64,000 bases of DNA from Synechococcus sp. WH 7803 (GCA_000063505.1 CT971583.1:1395918-1459917); one strand, 5' to 3'. Shown: positions 8,772 through 19,052, counted from the first letter of the stretch. Notes: generated by a model not told the origin, from the sequence alone. Translations and numbers: made by a program.

Positions 8772-9721
8772 GAACAGTGCGCGGTTGTGTGCTGCTGCTC
8801 CCACTGGCGTTGGCGTTCACGAAAACGCTCACGATCCTGATCCGAGAACCGGTCCTGGCAGTGAAGACACTGCACCCCGGGGATATAGCTCTCCAGCCCC
8901 CGTTGCTCAGGCGTGAGCGGCAGGCCGCAGGCATGGCAAAGCCTGTGCTGCCCTGGCTGAAGCTGGTGGTTAAGGGCGACACGCTGATCGAACACGAAAC
9001 ATTCCCCCCTCCAGCGGCTTGCGGATTCGGGAATCTGCTCCAGGTAGCTGAGAATTCCGCCCTGAAGGTGATGAATTTCAGGGAAACCCTTCTGCATCAG
9101 AAAACTGCTGGCTTTCTCGCAACGGATGCCACCGGTGCAGAACATGGCGATCCGAGCCGGAGCCCTGCGCTCCACCAGCGGGCGGAGTTCCTTTTCAACC
9201 CATTCAGGAAACTCTCGGAAACTGTCGGTTCCTGGATCAACAGCACCTTCAAAGCTGCCGATGGCCACCTCATAACGGTTGCGCGTGTCGATGAGGAGCG
9301 TGTCCGGGTCATCCACCACAGCGTTCCAGTCCGAAGGAGACACATACGTGCCAACCCGCGCACGCGGATCAACCGACGGAACGCCCAGAGTGACGATTTC
9401 CTTTTTCCGCCTCGCTTTGAAGCGCCGGAAGGCCTGACGATCACAACGGCTGTACTTCACCTGAAAGCGCTCGAAATGCGCTTCGCCAAGATCGAGATGG
9501 CAGCGCAAGCGCTGGAGAAGGGAGCCGACCCCCTCCTCAGGACCGGAAATGGTTCCGTTCACCCCCTCCGGTGCCAGCAGCACAGAACCGAGGACATGGC
9601 CCTGGGCTGCCAGAACGGGAAGCTCCTCCAGCAACAGCTCGAGCGTGTGCGGCTCCAGTGGGGTGAAGGCGTAGAACGCAGCCACCTGAAAGCGCGATGG
9701 AGCCTGGGGCCGCGAACTCAT
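8768..9721 (-). CDS. trhO: tRNA uridine(34) hydroxylase TrhO (rhodanese-like, YceA family)
   Basis: TrhO uses molecular oxygen to make 5-hydroxyuridine at tRNA position 34. The 317-residue protein has the N-terminal acylphosphatase-like region ('[16 protein letters not shown]'), a central rhodanese domain ('[19 protein letters not shown]') with active-site Cys195 in '[10 protein letters not shown]', and a C-terminal cysteine-rich segment (CHACGLPL ... CLHC), the usual order in this family. It overlaps bioB upstream and the GST-like gene downstream, in both cases by ATGA, so it is tightly coupled in the lysA-cdaA run. Confidence 0.92.
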   Translation of the reverse strand: MSSRPQAPSRFQVAAFYAFTPLEPHTLELLLEELPVLAAQGHVLGSVLLAPEGVNGTISGPEEGVGSLLQRLRCHLDLGEAHFERFQVKYSRCDRQAFRRFKARRKKEIVTLGVPSVDPRARVGTYVSPSDWNAVVDDPDTLLIDTRNRYEVAIGSFEGAVDPGTDSFREFPEWVEKELRPLVERRAPARIAMFCTGGIRCEKASSFLMQKGFPEIHHLQGGILSYLEQIPESASRWRGECFVFDQRVALNHQLQPGQHRLCHACGLPLTPEQRGLESYIPGVQCLHCQDRFSDQDRERFRERQRQWEQQHTTAHCS

Positions 9722-10695
9722 GCTGCGGCACTCTCATGCCAACTGGCCTGCACTCCGGCCGCAGCGAGAAGGGCACGGTCGGACTCAACCGCGGGGTTGC
9801 TGGTGGTGAGAAGAGAGTCTCCATAGAAGATCGAGTCGGCACCCGCCTGCAAGCAAAGGATCTGGGCTTCGCGATTGAGTTGCTCGCGACCGGCACTGAG
9901 CCGCACGCGGCTCTGGGGCATCAGAATCCGGGCGACAGCCACCATGCGCACAAGCTCCAGGGGGTCGATGCTGGGTTGGGCTTCCAGTGGGGTCCCCTCG
10001 ACGGCAACGAGCGCATTGATCGGAACACTCTCAGGATGGGGATCGAGACACGCCAACACCTGCAGCATTGAGGCGCGATCACGCACCGACTCGCCCATGC
10101 CGATGATGCCGCCACAACAGAGCGTCACCCCTGCCTGTCGGACCCTTTGCAGCGTCTCCAAACGCTCCTGATATGTGCGCGTGGTGATGATGCTGTCGTA
10201 GTGCTCCGGACTGGTGTCCAGGTTGTGGTTGTAGGCCGTGAGCCCGGCCTCCGCCAAGCGTTCAGCCTGCGAGTCGGTGAGCATGCCGGCGGTCACGCAA
10301 GCCTCAAGGCCAAGCTCCCGCACGCCACGCACCATCGACAACATCGATTCGAACGCAGGCCCCTCGCGGATCTCTCGCCAGGCCCAGCCCATGCAGAAGC
10401 GATCAGCACCGGCCTCAGCAGCCACGCGGGCCCTGTCGAGGACGGCCTTCACCTCGAGGTCAGGCTGGCCTGTGACATCACTGCTGTGATGCATCGACTG
10501 CGGGCAGTAGGCACAGTCTTCCTCGCACCCCCCCGTTTTGACACTGAGCAGCGAAGCCAACTGCACTTTGTAGCCGGGATTGGCCGAACGGTGCACAGCC
10601 TGGGCCTTCCAGAGCAGATCCATCAAGGGGCTCTGGAGAAGCGCTTCAATCTCTGCCAACGTCCAGTCGTGGCGTAGGTCTACCTGTTCGCTCAT
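9718..10695 (-). CDS. bioB: biotin synthase BioB
   Basis: BioB is a radical-SAM enzyme that inserts sulfur into dethiobiotin, the last step of biotin synthesis. The 325-residue product has the radical-SAM cysteines Cys57, Cys61 and Cys64 ('[13 protein letters not shown]'), the '[12 protein letters not shown]' motif and the '[11 protein letters not shown]' motif near the second cluster ligand region. No other biotin gene sits alongside. Its stop overlaps the trhO start; uppS ends... in the same direction 26 bases downstream of the bioB start region, that is, bioB follows uppS in the minus-strand run. Confidence 0.95.
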   Translation of the reverse strand: MSEQVDLRHDWTLAEIEALLQSPLMDLLWKAQAVHRSANPGYKVQLASLLSVKTGGCEEDCAYCPQSMHHSSDVTGQPDLEVKAVLDRARVAAEAGADRFCMGWAWREIREGPAFESMLSMVRGVRELGLEACVTAGMLTDSQAERLAEAGLTAYNHNLDTSPEHYDSIITTRTYQERLETLQRVRQAGVTLCCGGIIGMGESVRDRASMLQVLACLDPHPESVPINALVAVEGTPLEAQPSIDPLELVRMVAVARILMPQSRVRLSAGREQLNREAQILCLQAGADSIFYGDSLLTTSNPAVESDRALLAAAGVQASWHESAAA

Positions 10696-10721
10696 CGCAC
10701 CAGCCCCGTGTCCTGCAGTGT

Positions 10722-11519
10722 TCAGGATCCCAGAACGTCGGGCATCACCCCATCCAGTCCGCCAAAGCGCCGACGACGGCTTTGGTAATCGGTGAGAGCC
10801 GAGAGAAGGGCATCAGCACCGAAATCAGGCCAGCACACCTCGGTGACATGAATCTCCGCATAGGCCAGCTGCCAGAGCAGAAAATTGCTGATCCTCTGCT
10901 CGCCACTGGTGCGAATCAGGAGATCTGGATCGCGCTCTCCCACGGTGTAAAGCTCTGCAGCAAGTGCGTTCTCGTCAATCTGAGACGGCTGAAGTTCGCC
11001 ACTGGCCACCCGTTCAGCAAGGCGGCGTGACGCGCGCACCAGTTCCCGTCGTCCGCCGTAGTTGGTGCAGACATTGAAATGAATGCCTCGGTTGCTAGCC
11101 GTGCGCTCTGTGGCATCGGCGATCAGGGCCTGCAACCGCGGCGGCAGAGCTTCGAGATCGCCAAGAAAGCGGATGCGCACCTGTTCCGACTCCAGTGCAT
11201 TCAGCTCCCGCTGCAGCACTCTTTCGAACAGGGTCATCAAGAAATTCACCTCCTCACCGGGACGCGACCAGTTCTCCGTTGAGAAGGCATAGGCCGTGAG
11301 GGCGCCGATCCCCCAGTCATTGCAAAGCCTGAGCGTGGTCTTGAGGGCTTCCACGCCAGCGCGATGCCCCATCACCCGGGGCAGGCCGCGAGCGTTGGCC
11401 CAGCGTCCATTGCCGTCCATGATCACCGCGATATGGCCAGGCAGCTTGGAGGGATCCAGACCATCGGGGCAGCGCCTGGACTCGATCTGATCGGCGCTGG
11501 TGGCCAGTTGACGACTCAA
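10722..11519 (-). CDS. uppS: isoprenyl transferase (undecaprenyl diphosphate synthase)
   Basis: The enzyme builds undecaprenyl diphosphate from farnesyl diphosphate and isopentenyl diphosphate, the lipid carrier for peptidoglycan and other glycans. Visible motifs are '[13 protein letters not shown]' with catalytic Asp35, 'GHRAG', 'YAFSTENW', '[12 protein letters not shown]' and '[13 protein letters not shown]'. The length of 265 residues is normal. The start is TTG at 11519, which overlaps the cdaA stop in TTGA, so translation is probably coupled to cdaA. The stretch before the first motif is about 30 residues, typical of cyanobacteria. Confidence 0.94.
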   Translation of the reverse strand: MSRQLATSADQIESRRCPDGLDPSKLPGHIAVIMDGNGRWANARGLPRVMGHRAGVEALKTTLRLCNDWGIGALTAYAFSTENWSRPGEEVNFLMTLFERVLQRELNALESEQVRIRFLGDLEALPPRLQALIADATERTASNRGIHFNVCTNYGGRRELVRASRRLAERVASGELQPSQIDENALAAELYTVGERDPDLLIRTSGEQRISNFLLWQLAYAEIHVTEVCWPDFGADALLSALTDYQSRRRRFGGLDGVMPDVLGS

Positions 11520-12397
11520 GGCAGGAATTCCTGAGTTCCTTTCTTCACGCTACGTGGAGATGGTGCTTTCACTGCCGCCGATGAAACCGAGGCGGCGATT
11601 AATTCAGTGAGCAAGTCCTGCAGACGAGAGCTGGTAATCGGTCGCTCAAGCTTGCCCTGATTGGCGAGGGACAGGGTGCCGGATTCCTCGGAAATCACCA
11701 CGCAAATGCAGCGATCGAACCGTTCAGTAATCCCCAGAGCGGCGAGGTGTCGGGTTCCGTAACGACTGACTCCCTGCCTTGACAAAGGAAGGATGACCCC
11801 TGCCGAAATGATCCGGTTTCCTTTGATCACCACAGCGCCATCGTGCAGCGGTGTATCAGAGGCAAACAGATTCAGCAGAAGTTCTTTGCTGAGCTGAGCA
11901 TCAATGGTGATCCCTGGATTGAGAAAGTCCTCAGGCCTCAAATCACTGCCGAGATCAACCACGATCAAGGCACCCCGACGGCTTTTGGATAAGCGCCCGG
12001 CTGCCTCAGTGAGTTGAGCCACCGTGCTGGCTGTGGTTCGCAATCGGCTCTGGGGATTGCCAAGCAGCACGGCCAGCTTGCCGGTACCCAGGAGTTCCAT
12101 CAGCCTGCGCAATTCCCCCTGCCAGAGGATGGCCAGAGACAGGGAGCAGGCCAGCACCAACGCATCAATGAACGTTGACGTGAGAGGGAGCTTTTCAGAC
12201 CACTGAACAAACCACGCCAAGAAGACGAGGAAGAGATATCCCCTGAGCAACCACAGCGTTCGCTGTTCGTTGACGCGGGAAAACAGCAGGAACCCGAGAA
12301 GAACTGCACAGAAGACGTCGAGGAGGCGCCACTGAATCAGTGAAGATGACAGTTGGTCGTACAGCTGGCGCCACTGCAACACCGCCAACACGTTCAT
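11516..12397 (-). CDS. cdaA: diadenylate cyclase CdaA (membrane DAC enzyme)
   Basis: CdaA joins two ATP into the second messenger c-di-AMP, which controls potassium, osmotic and night metabolism in bacteria including cyanobacteria. The 293-residue product has three N-terminal membrane helices (about residues 25-95) and a DAC domain with Asp-Gly-Ala at 186-188 ('PLHDGAVVI') and 'GTRHLAALG' at 214-222, so the usual Arg-His-Arg is Arg-His-Leu. I prefer ATG 12397 over GTG 12412 because GGGGAG precedes the ATG. The gene lies between lysA and uppS in a tight run. Confidence 0.93.
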   Translation of the reverse strand: MNVLAVLQWRQLYDQLSSSLIQWRLLDVFCAVLLGFLLFSRVNEQRTLWLLRGYLFLVFLAWFVQWSEKLPLTSTFIDALVLACSLSLAILWQGELRRLMELLGTGKLAVLLGNPQSRLRTTASTVAQLTEAAGRLSKSRRGALIVVDLGSDLRPEDFLNPGITIDAQLSKELLLNLFASDTPLHDGAVVIKGNRIISAGVILPLSRQGVSRYGTRHLAALGITERFDRCICVVISEESGTLSLANQGKLERPITSSRLQDLLTELIAASVSSAAVKAPSPRSVKKGTQEFLP

Positions 12398-12400
12398 CCA

Positions 12401-12406
12401 CTCCCC
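12401..12406 (-). promoter_or_regulatory. ribosome binding site that decides the cdaA start
   Basis: On the minus strand the sequence just after the lysA stop reads GAGGGGAG, ending three bases before ATG 12397. It is the strongest Shine-Dalgarno match near this junction, and the alternative GTG at 12412 would lie upstream of it. The spacing is rather tight. Confidence 0.55.
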
Positions 12407-12413
12407 TCTCACA

Positions 12414-13775
12414 TCAGACTACCGATTGCAGGCGTTCTGGCAGCAGGTCGTAACGCAGTAAATCTTCCGGCTGTTCCCGACGCTGCACCAGTTCCGCTTC
12501 AGCACCTTTCACCAACACCGTGGCAGGCCTGGGAATGCGGTTGTAGTTCGAGCTCATCGAGACGTTGTAAGCCCCGGTGGCGAGCACCACGAGAATCTCG
12601 CCACTGGTGCAGGCCGGGAATGGGAGATCCTTCAGCAGAACGTCACCAGATTCGCAGTGCTTGCCTGCAATGGTGACCGTCTCTTCGGCTTCAGCCTTGG
12701 GCCGATCGGCCAGACAGGCTGTGTACTGCGATTGATAGGTGATCGGCCTGGGGTTATCGCTCATGCCCCCATCCACCGACAGATAGGTGCGAATTCCAGG
12801 CACAACTTTGCGAGCGCCAACCGTATAAACGGTGACGCCGGCAGGAGCCACAAGCGACCGACCCGGTTCACACAGGAGCCGGGGTAGCTCGAGATTGCGC
12901 TGCTGGCAGGCCGATGCCACTGCCGTACCGACCACTTGAACCCAGGCATCGATGCTCGGTGGATCGTCGCTGCTCACATAGCGGATCCCCAAACCGCCAC
13001 CCACATTGAGATCACGAACTGGATGACCAAGTTCCCGGGCTAACCCAAGGGCATCAGCCATCACAGCGGCAAGGTCACGGTGGGGTTCCAGTTCAAAGAT
13101 CTGGGAGCCGATGTGGGCATGCAGACCCTCGACCCTGGCCCAGGCGGCACCTTGCAACGCGCGGAGCACCGGCTCGAGCTCATCGGGATCGAAACCGAAT
13201 TTGCTGTCGAGATGTCCAGTGCGGATGTACTCGTGGGTGTGACACTCGATTCCCGGCGTAAAGCGGAGCATGAGCCTCACCGGCTCGCCGCCCTCCGGAA
13301 CGATGGTTTGCAGCAAATCAAGGTCGTGCTGGTTATCAGCGACCACCATCACGCCGCTGCGATAGGCCAGTGCCAACTCCTCCAAGGATTTGTTGTTGCC
13401 ATGCAGCACCATGCGCTCTGCCGGCATGCCTCCGTCGAGGGCGGTGATCAATTCACCGGCTGAGACGGCATCCAGACCGAGTCCTTCAGAAGCGACCAAC
13501 GCCGATAAGGCCATCGAACTGTTGGCCTTGGAGGCGTAGATCGCCAACGAGGGGCCGGGATAATGACGTTCAAGGGCCTCCCGGTAAGCCCGGCATGCCT
13601 GGCGGATGCTGGCTTCATCGAGCACATAAAGGGGCGTTCCATAACGCTCAGCCAGGTCGCTCAGCGCACAGCCTCCAACCGCGAGCTTTCCCTGGGCATC
13701 GATCTCAGCCGTGATCGGTGCCAGGTTTCGGTTGGGACTGGTTGTGTCACACCCGAGTTCAAAAGGCTGAGACAT
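12414..13775 (-). CDS. lysA: diaminopimelate decarboxylase LysA
   Basis: LysA converts meso-diaminopimelate to lysine and is PLP-dependent. The 453-residue product has the PLP lysine Lys83 ('YASKANSS'), 'HAHIGSQIFE', the glycine loop 'LNVGGGLGIRY' and the C-terminal active-site motif 'CESGDVL'. I chose ATG 13775: the in-frame extension of about 100 residues further upstream is the antisense of the rimI-like gene and carries low-complexity Ser/Arg. This ATG lies in CATG facing the possible rimI start. It heads the minus-strand run lysA-cdaA-uppS-bioB-trhO. Confidence 0.95.
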   Translation of the reverse strand: MSQPFELGCDTTSPNRNLAPITAEIDAQGKLAVGGCALSDLAERYGTPLYVLDEASIRQACRAYREALERHYPGPSLAIYASKANSSMALSALVASEGLGLDAVSAGELITALDGGMPAERMVLHGNNKSLEELALAYRSGVMVVADNQHDLDLLQTIVPEGGEPVRLMLRFTPGIECHTHEYIRTGHLDSKFGFDPDELEPVLRALQGAAWARVEGLHAHIGSQIFELEPHRDLAAVMADALGLARELGHPVRDLNVGGGLGIRYVSSDDPPSIDAWVQVVGTAVASACQQRNLELPRLLCEPGRSLVAPAGVTVYTVGARKVVPGIRTYLSVDGGMSDNPRPITYQSQYTACLADRPKAEAEETVTIAGKHCESGDVLLKDLPFPACTSGEILVVLATGAYNVSMSSNYNRIPRPATVLVKGAEAELVQRREQPEDLLRYDLLPERLQSVV

Positions 13776-13833
13776 GGAGCGTGTGACAGAGGCGATGGGC
13801 AATGGTAAGAGGCACGTTGTTCCAGAAGCGTCC

Positions 13834-14367
13834 ATGGAGGGCACGCCAGGCCAAGCGCAGGGCCCGCAAAGCTGCAACCCACCGCGCTTGCTCGGCATTC
13901 GAGACCTTGAGGCCTGTCTGGCCCTCGACCGCACCGCTCTGAACGGCCTCTGGACACGAGAGCAGTGGACGCGAGAGCTCAGCGACGATCGCAGGATCGC
14001 CCTGGGGATCGACGATTCGCAGCAGCAGCTGATCGCCCTCGCAGCCGGTTGGCTGGTGGCTGACGAACTGCAGATCACCGCTGTCGCCGTTGCTCCCCAT
14101 CAGCGCAGGCTGGGGCTCGGGGCACAGATCACCAAAGCCCTGATCCAGCGTGGAGGGATGGCAGGGGCCCTGGAGGCAAGCCTGGATGTGGCGAGCAACA
14201 ACCAAGCCGCACTTGCGTTGTACGCAAGCTTGGGGTTTGTGACCACCGGTTCTAGGCAGAAGTACTACCGGGATGGAAGCGACGCACTGCTGCAATGGCT
14301 AAAAATCGAAATCGGTAGGGTTATCCGCACTGAACAAACAGAAAACCCGAATACATTTCGGCATTGA
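13834..14367 (+). CDS. rimI: GNAT acetyltransferase, RimI-like
   Basis: The protein is a GNAT-fold N-acetyltransferase of the RimI type, which acetylates the N-terminal alanine of ribosomal protein S18. It has 'LQITAVAVAPHQRRLGLGAQI' carrying the acetyl-CoA loop (Gln-Arg-Arg-Leu-Gly-Leu-Gly), then 'LDVASNNQAALALYASLGF' and 'RQKYYRDGSDAL', all standard RimI features. The start is uncertain: ATG at 13774, 13795 and 13834 are all in frame. I list 13834 because the residues before it look non-conserved. A start at 13774 would share CATG with the divergent lysA start. Confidence 0.8.
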   Translation: MEGTPGQAQGPQSCNPPRLLGIRDLEACLALDRTALNGLWTREQWTRELSDDRRIALGIDDSQQQLIALAAGWLVADELQITAVAVAPHQRRLGLGAQITKALIQRGGMAGALEASLDVASNNQAALALYASLGFVTTGSRQKYYRDGSDALLQWLKIEIGRVIRTEQTENPNTFRH

Positions 14368-14429
14368 TTAATACTTTCTGCGGGGTTCAGCCCTGGATAT
14401 CACAGGGATTTCCCGTATGCAGAGGCGTC

Positions 14430-14440
14430 GTCACAGTGAC
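14430..14440. promoter_or_regulatory. palindrome in the clpC upstream region
   Basis: The bases GTCAC-A-GTGAC form a perfect odd palindrome 46 bases upstream of the clpC ATG, followed by a third GTCAC at 14443. This lies in the 118-base gap between the rimI-like gene and clpC, which otherwise shows only AT-rich sequence and no clear sigma-70 boxes that I can defend. It could be an operator or a chance match. Confidence 0.3.
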
Positions 14441-14485
14441 CCGTCACTCCTGATAGCTTGGGTTCAACAGCTGTCGGCCTGATCG

Positions 14486-17059
14486 ATGTTTGAGAGGTTT
14501 ACTGAAAAGGCCATCAAGGTGATCATGCTGGCCCAGGAAGAGGCCCGCCGCCTCGGCCACAATTTCGTGGGCACTGAGCAGATCCTGCTCGGCTTGATCG
14601 GTGAAGGCACCGGCGTTGCCGCCAAGGTTCTCAAATCCATGGGTGTGAACCTCAAGGACGCCAGAGTTGAGGTCGAAAAAATCATTGGCCGTGGATCTGG
14701 GTTCGTTGCCGTCGAAATTCCCTTCACACCACGCGCCAAACGCGTGCTTGAGCTCTCCTTGGAAGAGGCTCGCCAACTCGGTCACAACTACATCGGCACG
14801 GAGCATCTGCTGCTCGGTCTGATTCGCGAAGGCGAAGGCGTTGCCGCCAGGGTTTTGGAGAACCTTGGTGTGGATCTCTCCAAGGTGAGAACCCAGGTGA
14901 TCCGCATGCTCGGAGAAACCGCAGAGGTTGGAGCCGGTGGAAGTGGATCAGGAAGCAAGGGATCCACAAAAACGCCAACGCTCGACGAGTTTGGAAACAA
15001 CCTCACCCAACTGGCAGGCGAAGCCAAGCTTGATCCTGTGGTGGGTCGTCAGAGCGAAATCGACCGTGTCATCCAGATCCTTGGCCGCCGCACCAAGAAC
15101 AATCCGGTCCTGATCGGCGAGCCCGGCGTTGGCAAAACAGCCATCGCCGAAGGATTGGCGCAACGGATTCAGCAGGGAGACATCCCCGACATCCTTGAGG
15201 ACAAACGGGTCCTCACCCTCGACATCGGACTTCTTGTCGCCGGCACGAAGTACAGAGGTGAGTTTGAGGAGCGCCTCAAAAAGATCATGGAGGAAATCAA
15301 AGCCGCCGGAAACGTGATCCTGGTGATCGACGAGGTGCACACCTTGATCGGAGCCGGCGCTGCCGAAGGGGCCATCGACGCAGCCAACATTCTCAAGCCA
15401 GCCCTGGCACGGGGAGAACTGCAATGCATCGGTGCCACCACCCTCGATGAGTACCGCAAACACATCGAACGTGACGCTGCCCTCGAGCGACGCTTCCAGC
15501 CCGTCACGGTGGGAGAACCATCCATTGATGACACCATTGAAATTCTCAAGGGTCTGCGCGAACGCTATGAGCAGCATCACCGCTTGCGCATCACCGATGA
15601 AGCGCTTGAAGCCGCTGCAACCCTTGGCGATCGCTACATCTCCGACCGTTTCCTTCCCGACAAGGCCATCGATCTGATCGATGAAGCCGGCAGCCGCGTG
15701 CGCCTGATGAATTCCAAGCTTCCACCGGAAGCCAAGGAAGTGGATAAGGAACTTCGTGCTGTTCAGAAGGAGAAAGAGGACGCCGTCCGCGAGCAGGATT
15801 TCAGCCGCGCCGGTGAATTGCGCGACAAAGAAGTTGAGCTGCGGGACAAGATTCGTTCGCTGTTGCAGTCCAGCCGCGAGGACTCCCCCTCTGACAATCA
15901 ACAATCTGAGGATCAAGCCACAGACGTTGACGTTGCTTCAACCGAGTCTGAGGGAGCCACTGAGTTGGCGGTCACGGGCACGACACCTGTTGTGAACGAA
16001 GAAGACATCGCTCAGATCGTGGCGTCCTGGACGGGTGTGCCTGTTCAGAAACTCACGGAAAGCGAGTCGGTGAAACTCCTCAACATGGAGGAAACCCTGC
16101 ACAAGCGCTTGATCGGTCAGGACGAAGCGGTCAAAGCGGTCTCCAAAGCCATCCGCCGGGCGCGTGTGGGGCTGAAAAATCCCAACCGCCCCATCGCCAG
16201 CTTCATTTTCTCTGGCCCGACGGGTGTGGGCAAAACCGAACTCACCAAAGCGCTCGCGGCTTACTTCTTCGGCAGTGAAGAAGCCATGATCCGCCTCGAC
16301 ATGTCGGAATTCATGGAGCGGCATACGGTCAGCAAATTGATCGGATCCCCTCCGGGCTACGTGGGATTCAACGAAGGCGGTCAGCTCACGGAAGCCGTGC
16401 GTCGCAGGCCTTACACAGTGGTGCTGTTCGATGAGATTGAGAAAGCCCACCCCGATGTCTTCAATCTGCTGCTGCAGCTGCTCGAAGATGGCCGTCTCAC
16501 CGATTCCAAAGGCCGGACGGTGGATTTCAAAAACACCTTGATCATCATGACCTCGAACATCGGTTCGAAAGTGATCGAAAAAGGTGGTGGTGGCCTCGGC
16601 TTCGAATTCTCCGGCGAGAACGCTGAAGAAAATCAGTACAACCGAATCCGTTCCCTGGTGAATGAAGAGCTCAAGCAGTACTTCCGCCCTGAGTTCCTGA
16701 ACCGACTGGACGAAATCATCGTGTTCAGACAGCTCAACCGTGACGAAGTGAAGGAGATCGCAGAAATCATGCTGCGTGAAGTCTTTGGTCGGATCGGTGA
16801 AAAGGGAATCACCCTTACGGTCTCCGATGCCTTCAAAGAGCGGCTTGTGGAAGAGGGTTACAACCCCGCCTACGGCGCCAGACCACTGCGCCGTGCCGTC
16901 ATGCGTCTGCTCGAGGACAGCCTTGCTGAGGAAGTTCTCTCCGGTCGCATCAAGGACGGGGACGAAGCTGAAGTGGACGTCGAAGATGGCAAGGTGGTTG
17001 TCAAACACCTGAACCGCACGGCCACTGAGACCCCTGAGCTGGCCAGTGCCGGTCGCTGA
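14486..17059 (+). CDS. clpC: ATP-dependent Clp protease ATPase subunit ClpC
   Basis: ClpC is the AAA+ unfoldase that feeds ClpP-type proteases and handles damaged proteins. The 857-residue protein has two N-terminal Clp repeats (about residues 1-150), a first AAA+ domain with Walker A 'GEPGVGKTA' and Walker B '[11 protein letters not shown]', a linker with UVR-like '[20 protein letters not shown]', and a second AAA+ domain with 'GPTGVGKTE' and '[11 protein letters not shown]'. These features identify ClpC rather than ClpB. Its length is typical of cyanobacterial ClpC. Confidence 0.97.
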   Translation: MFERFTEKAIKVIMLAQEEARRLGHNFVGTEQILLGLIGEGTGVAAKVLKSMGVNLKDARVEVEKIIGRGSGFVAVEIPFTPRAKRVLELSLEEARQLGHNYIGTEHLLLGLIREGEGVAARVLENLGVDLSKVRTQVIRMLGETAEVGAGGSGSGSKGSTKTPTLDEFGNNLTQLAGEAKLDPVVGRQSEIDRVIQILGRRTKNNPVLIGEPGVGKTAIAEGLAQRIQQGDIPDILEDKRVLTLDIGLLVAGTKYRGEFEERLKKIMEEIKAAGNVILVIDEVHTLIGAGAAEGAIDAANILKPALARGELQCIGATTLDEYRKHIERDAALERRFQPVTVGEPSIDDTIEILKGLRERYEQHHRLRITDEALEAAATLGDRYISDRFLPDKAIDLIDEAGSRVRLMNSKLPPEAKEVDKELRAVQKEKEDAVREQDFSRAGELRDKEVELRDKIRSLLQSSREDSPSDNQQSEDQATDVDVASTESEGATELAVTGTTPVVNEEDIAQIVASWTGVPVQKLTESESVKLLNMEETLHKRLIGQDEAVKAVSKAIRRARVGLKNPNRPIASFIFSGPTGVGKTELTKALAAYFFGSEEAMIRLDMSEFMERHTVSKLIGSPPGYVGFNEGGQLTEAVRRRPYTVVLFDEIEKAHPDVFNLLLQLLEDGRLTDSKGRTVDFKNTLIIMTSNIGSKVIEKGGGGLGFEFSGENAEENQYNRIRSLVNEELKQYFRPEFLNRLDEIIVFRQLNRDEVKEIAEIMLREVFGRIGEKGITLTVSDAFKERLVEEGYNPAYGARPLRRAVMRLLEDSLAEEVLSGRIKDGDEAEVDVEDGKVVVKHLNRTATETPELASAGR

Positions 17060-17064
17060 CCTGG

Positions 17065-18186
17065 ATGTCCGCAACAGAAAACACCTGTTTGATCTCCCAT
17101 CACTCCATGGCGCCGGTCCGCGTGATTCGCGGCTCCGGTGCCTGGCAAGACGCCCTTCCCCAGATCCGTGCGCTCTGCTCCAGCCCGCTCTTTCTGGGTC
17201 GAAGTTCAGCCACGCAGCCTCTGCGCAACACGCTGATCTCCAGCCTCACGTCGGCTGGAATGAAGGTCGCGCCAGCGCTCCTGAGGCATGACTGCTGCAA
17301 CGAAGACTTAAGTCGTCTTCAATCGGAATGGTCGGTTCACCGCAGTGATGGGGTGATCGCCGCTGGTGGAGGAAAAGTTTTGGATGCCGGCAAGCTCCTT
17401 GCCGACCGTCTCGATCTGCCCTGCATCACCGTTCCACTGAGTGCCTCAACCTGTGCTGGCTGGACCGCACTCTCCAATCTCTACAGCCCAGACGGTGCAT
17501 TTTTCGGCGATCAGGCCTTGAAATACTGTCCGGACCTGCTGGTGTTCGACCACGATCTCCTGCGTCAGGCACCTCCCCGCACCCTTGCCAGTGGCATCGC
17601 TGATGCGCTGGCCAAGTGGTACGAAGCCTCCGTGAGCAGTGGTGCCAGCCAGGATGGACTCATCCTGCAAGCGGTTCAGATGGCGCGCGTTCTGCGCGAT
17701 CAGCTTCTGATCGACAGCGTGGATGCCATGCAGAATCCAGGCGGTGACGCTTGGATTCGCGTGATTGAAGCCTGTGGGCTCACAGCAGGCGTGATTGGAG
17801 GCCTGGGTGGGGCACGCTGCCGCACGGTTGCTGCCCATGCTGTGCACAACGGGCTCACCCAACTTCAGGCCTGCCACGGATCCCTGCACGGCGAAAAAGT
17901 GGGCTTCGGAGTGCTGGTTCAACTTCGCCTCGAGGAACGCTTGGGCGGCAATCGCCTGGCAGAACAGGCCCACCGTCAGTTGCTGCCTCTGCTCAAGCAA
18001 CTCGGACTCCCGGTCAGCCTCGACGATCTCGGACTCTCCAAGGCCAGCTTGAGTGACCTTCAACAGGTTTGCGATTTCGCCTGCCGTGAAGGCTCCGACC
18101 TTCACCATCTCCCCTTCTCTGTGACACCGGGAGCTCTTCTGGAAGCGCTGGTCGGAGCCTCAGAACCCAGCGTTCGACGCCCTTGA
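17065..18186 (+). CDS. iron-containing alcohol dehydrogenase (glycerol dehydrogenase-like)
   Basis: The 373-residue protein belongs to the iron-dependent alcohol / glycerol dehydrogenase superfamily: 'GVIAAGGGKVLDAGKLLAD' (NAD loop), 'CITVPLSASTCAGWTALSNLY', metal-ligand region 'LASGIADALAKW', and histidines in 'AAHAVHNGL' and 'SLHGEKVGFG'. Such enzymes oxidise glycerol or related polyols with NAD; the actual substrate here is unknown. It begins 5 bases after clpC and ends overlapping the next gene in TTGA, so it belongs to a plus-strand run. Confidence 0.85.
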   Translation: MSATENTCLISHHSMAPVRVIRGSGAWQDALPQIRALCSSPLFLGRSSATQPLRNTLISSLTSAGMKVAPALLRHDCCNEDLSRLQSEWSVHRSDGVIAAGGGKVLDAGKLLADRLDLPCITVPLSASTCAGWTALSNLYSPDGAFFGDQALKYCPDLLVFDHDLLRQAPPRTLASGIADALAKWYEASVSSGASQDGLILQAVQMARVLRDQLLIDSVDAMQNPGGDAWIRVIEACGLTAGVIGGLGGARCRTVAAHAVHNGLTQLQACHGSLHGEKVGFGVLVQLRLEERLGGNRLAEQAHRQLLPLLKQLGLPVSLDDLGLSKASLSDLQQVCDFACREGSDLHHLPFSVTPGALLEALVGASEPSVRRP

Positions 18187-19049
18187 AAACCCAACTCGAA
18201 GCTATTCGCTGCAACCTGCTGGATCCCCAGGCTGCGGCCCTGCTCGACCAGCTGCAGTGGTGGAGTCTCCCTGAATTAGGAGTCGAAGCTCCCTTCCCTG
18301 TGGCAGTTATGGGCCAAGGGGAACCCCTGCTCCTTCTCCATGGATTCGACAGCAGTTTTTTGGAGTACAGACGGATCGCCCCCCTGCTGTGCAGTCGGTT
18401 TCAACTGTTCATCCCCGACTTGTTCGGATTCGGCTTCAGTCCCAGACCCAGCGCAGCTGACTACGGCAGGGAGCCGGTTTTGCGCCATTTGGACAGCGTT
18501 CTGCAACGGATCCCGGGTCACCGTCCGGTCGGTGTCATCGGCGCGTCGATGGGGGGAGCTGTCGCCGTGGAAATGGCCCGTCGTCAGCCTGATCGGATCA
18601 ACACGTTGCTCCTGCTGGCACCGGCTGGACTAACCGGGCGTCCCATGCCCGTCCCGCCCCTCCTGGATCGACTCGGCGCCTGGTTCCTCAGCCGTCCGGG
18701 AGTGCGTCGTGGTCTGTGCCGACAGGCGTTTGCCGACCCTGACCGCGATGTCGGTCCCGCGGAGGAGCAAATTGCATCGCTCCATCTCCAATGTCCTGGC
18801 TGGAGCGAAGCACTGGCAGCTTTTGCCCGCAGCGGTGGCTTCTCAGGCAGCGGTCACCCACTTCCCCAACAGCCCCTGCATGTGCTTTGGGGAAACAACG
18901 ACAGGATTCTCAGGGCGGGGCAAAAGCAAGCGTTAAGCGCCCTGCTGAAGCATCCCGTGGAAAGCCTCGATGCCTGTGGCCATCTCCCGCACATTGATCG
19001 ACCTGAGGACGTTTCAGAACGGTGCAACACTGTGTTCCTGCCTGGTTGA
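18183..19049 (+). CDS. alpha/beta-hydrolase fold protein
   Basis: The 288-residue protein has the hydrolase oxyanion loop 'LLLLHGFDSSFLEYRRIAP', the nucleophile elbow 'GVIGASMGGAVAVEMA', and a C-terminal catalytic acid and histidine region ('LWGNNDRIL' and 'CGHLPHIDRPEDV'). That is a complete Ser-Asp-His triad. The substrate cannot be told from sequence. The start is TTG at 18183, four bases overlapping the previous gene (TTGA). The following DUF2993 gene is 3 bases further on. Confidence 0.85.
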   Translation: MKTQLEAIRCNLLDPQAAALLDQLQWWSLPELGVEAPFPVAVMGQGEPLLLLHGFDSSFLEYRRIAPLLCSRFQLFIPDLFGFGFSPRPSAADYGREPVLRHLDSVLQRIPGHRPVGVIGASMGGAVAVEMARRQPDRINTLLLLAPAGLTGRPMPVPPLLDRLGAWFLSRPGVRRGLCRQAFADPDRDVGPAEEQIASLHLQCPGWSEALAAFARSGGFSGSGHPLPQQPLHVLWGNNDRILRAGQKQALSALLKHPVESLDACGHLPHIDRPEDVSERCNTVFLPG

Positions 19050-19052
19050 TCC

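Noticed and set aside
8777-9826. Plus-strand open frame of about 350 codons opposite trhO
   Set aside because: Antisense to a well-supported trhO with matching motifs; no domain visible.
14347-14361. Small hairpin at the rimI tail as a terminator
   Set aside because: Only 5 base pairs and no T-run.
14948-17074. Long open frames on the minus strand under clpC
   Set aside because: They are antisense shadows of a clear ClpC gene and look like Gly/Phe/Arg-rich noise without family motifs.
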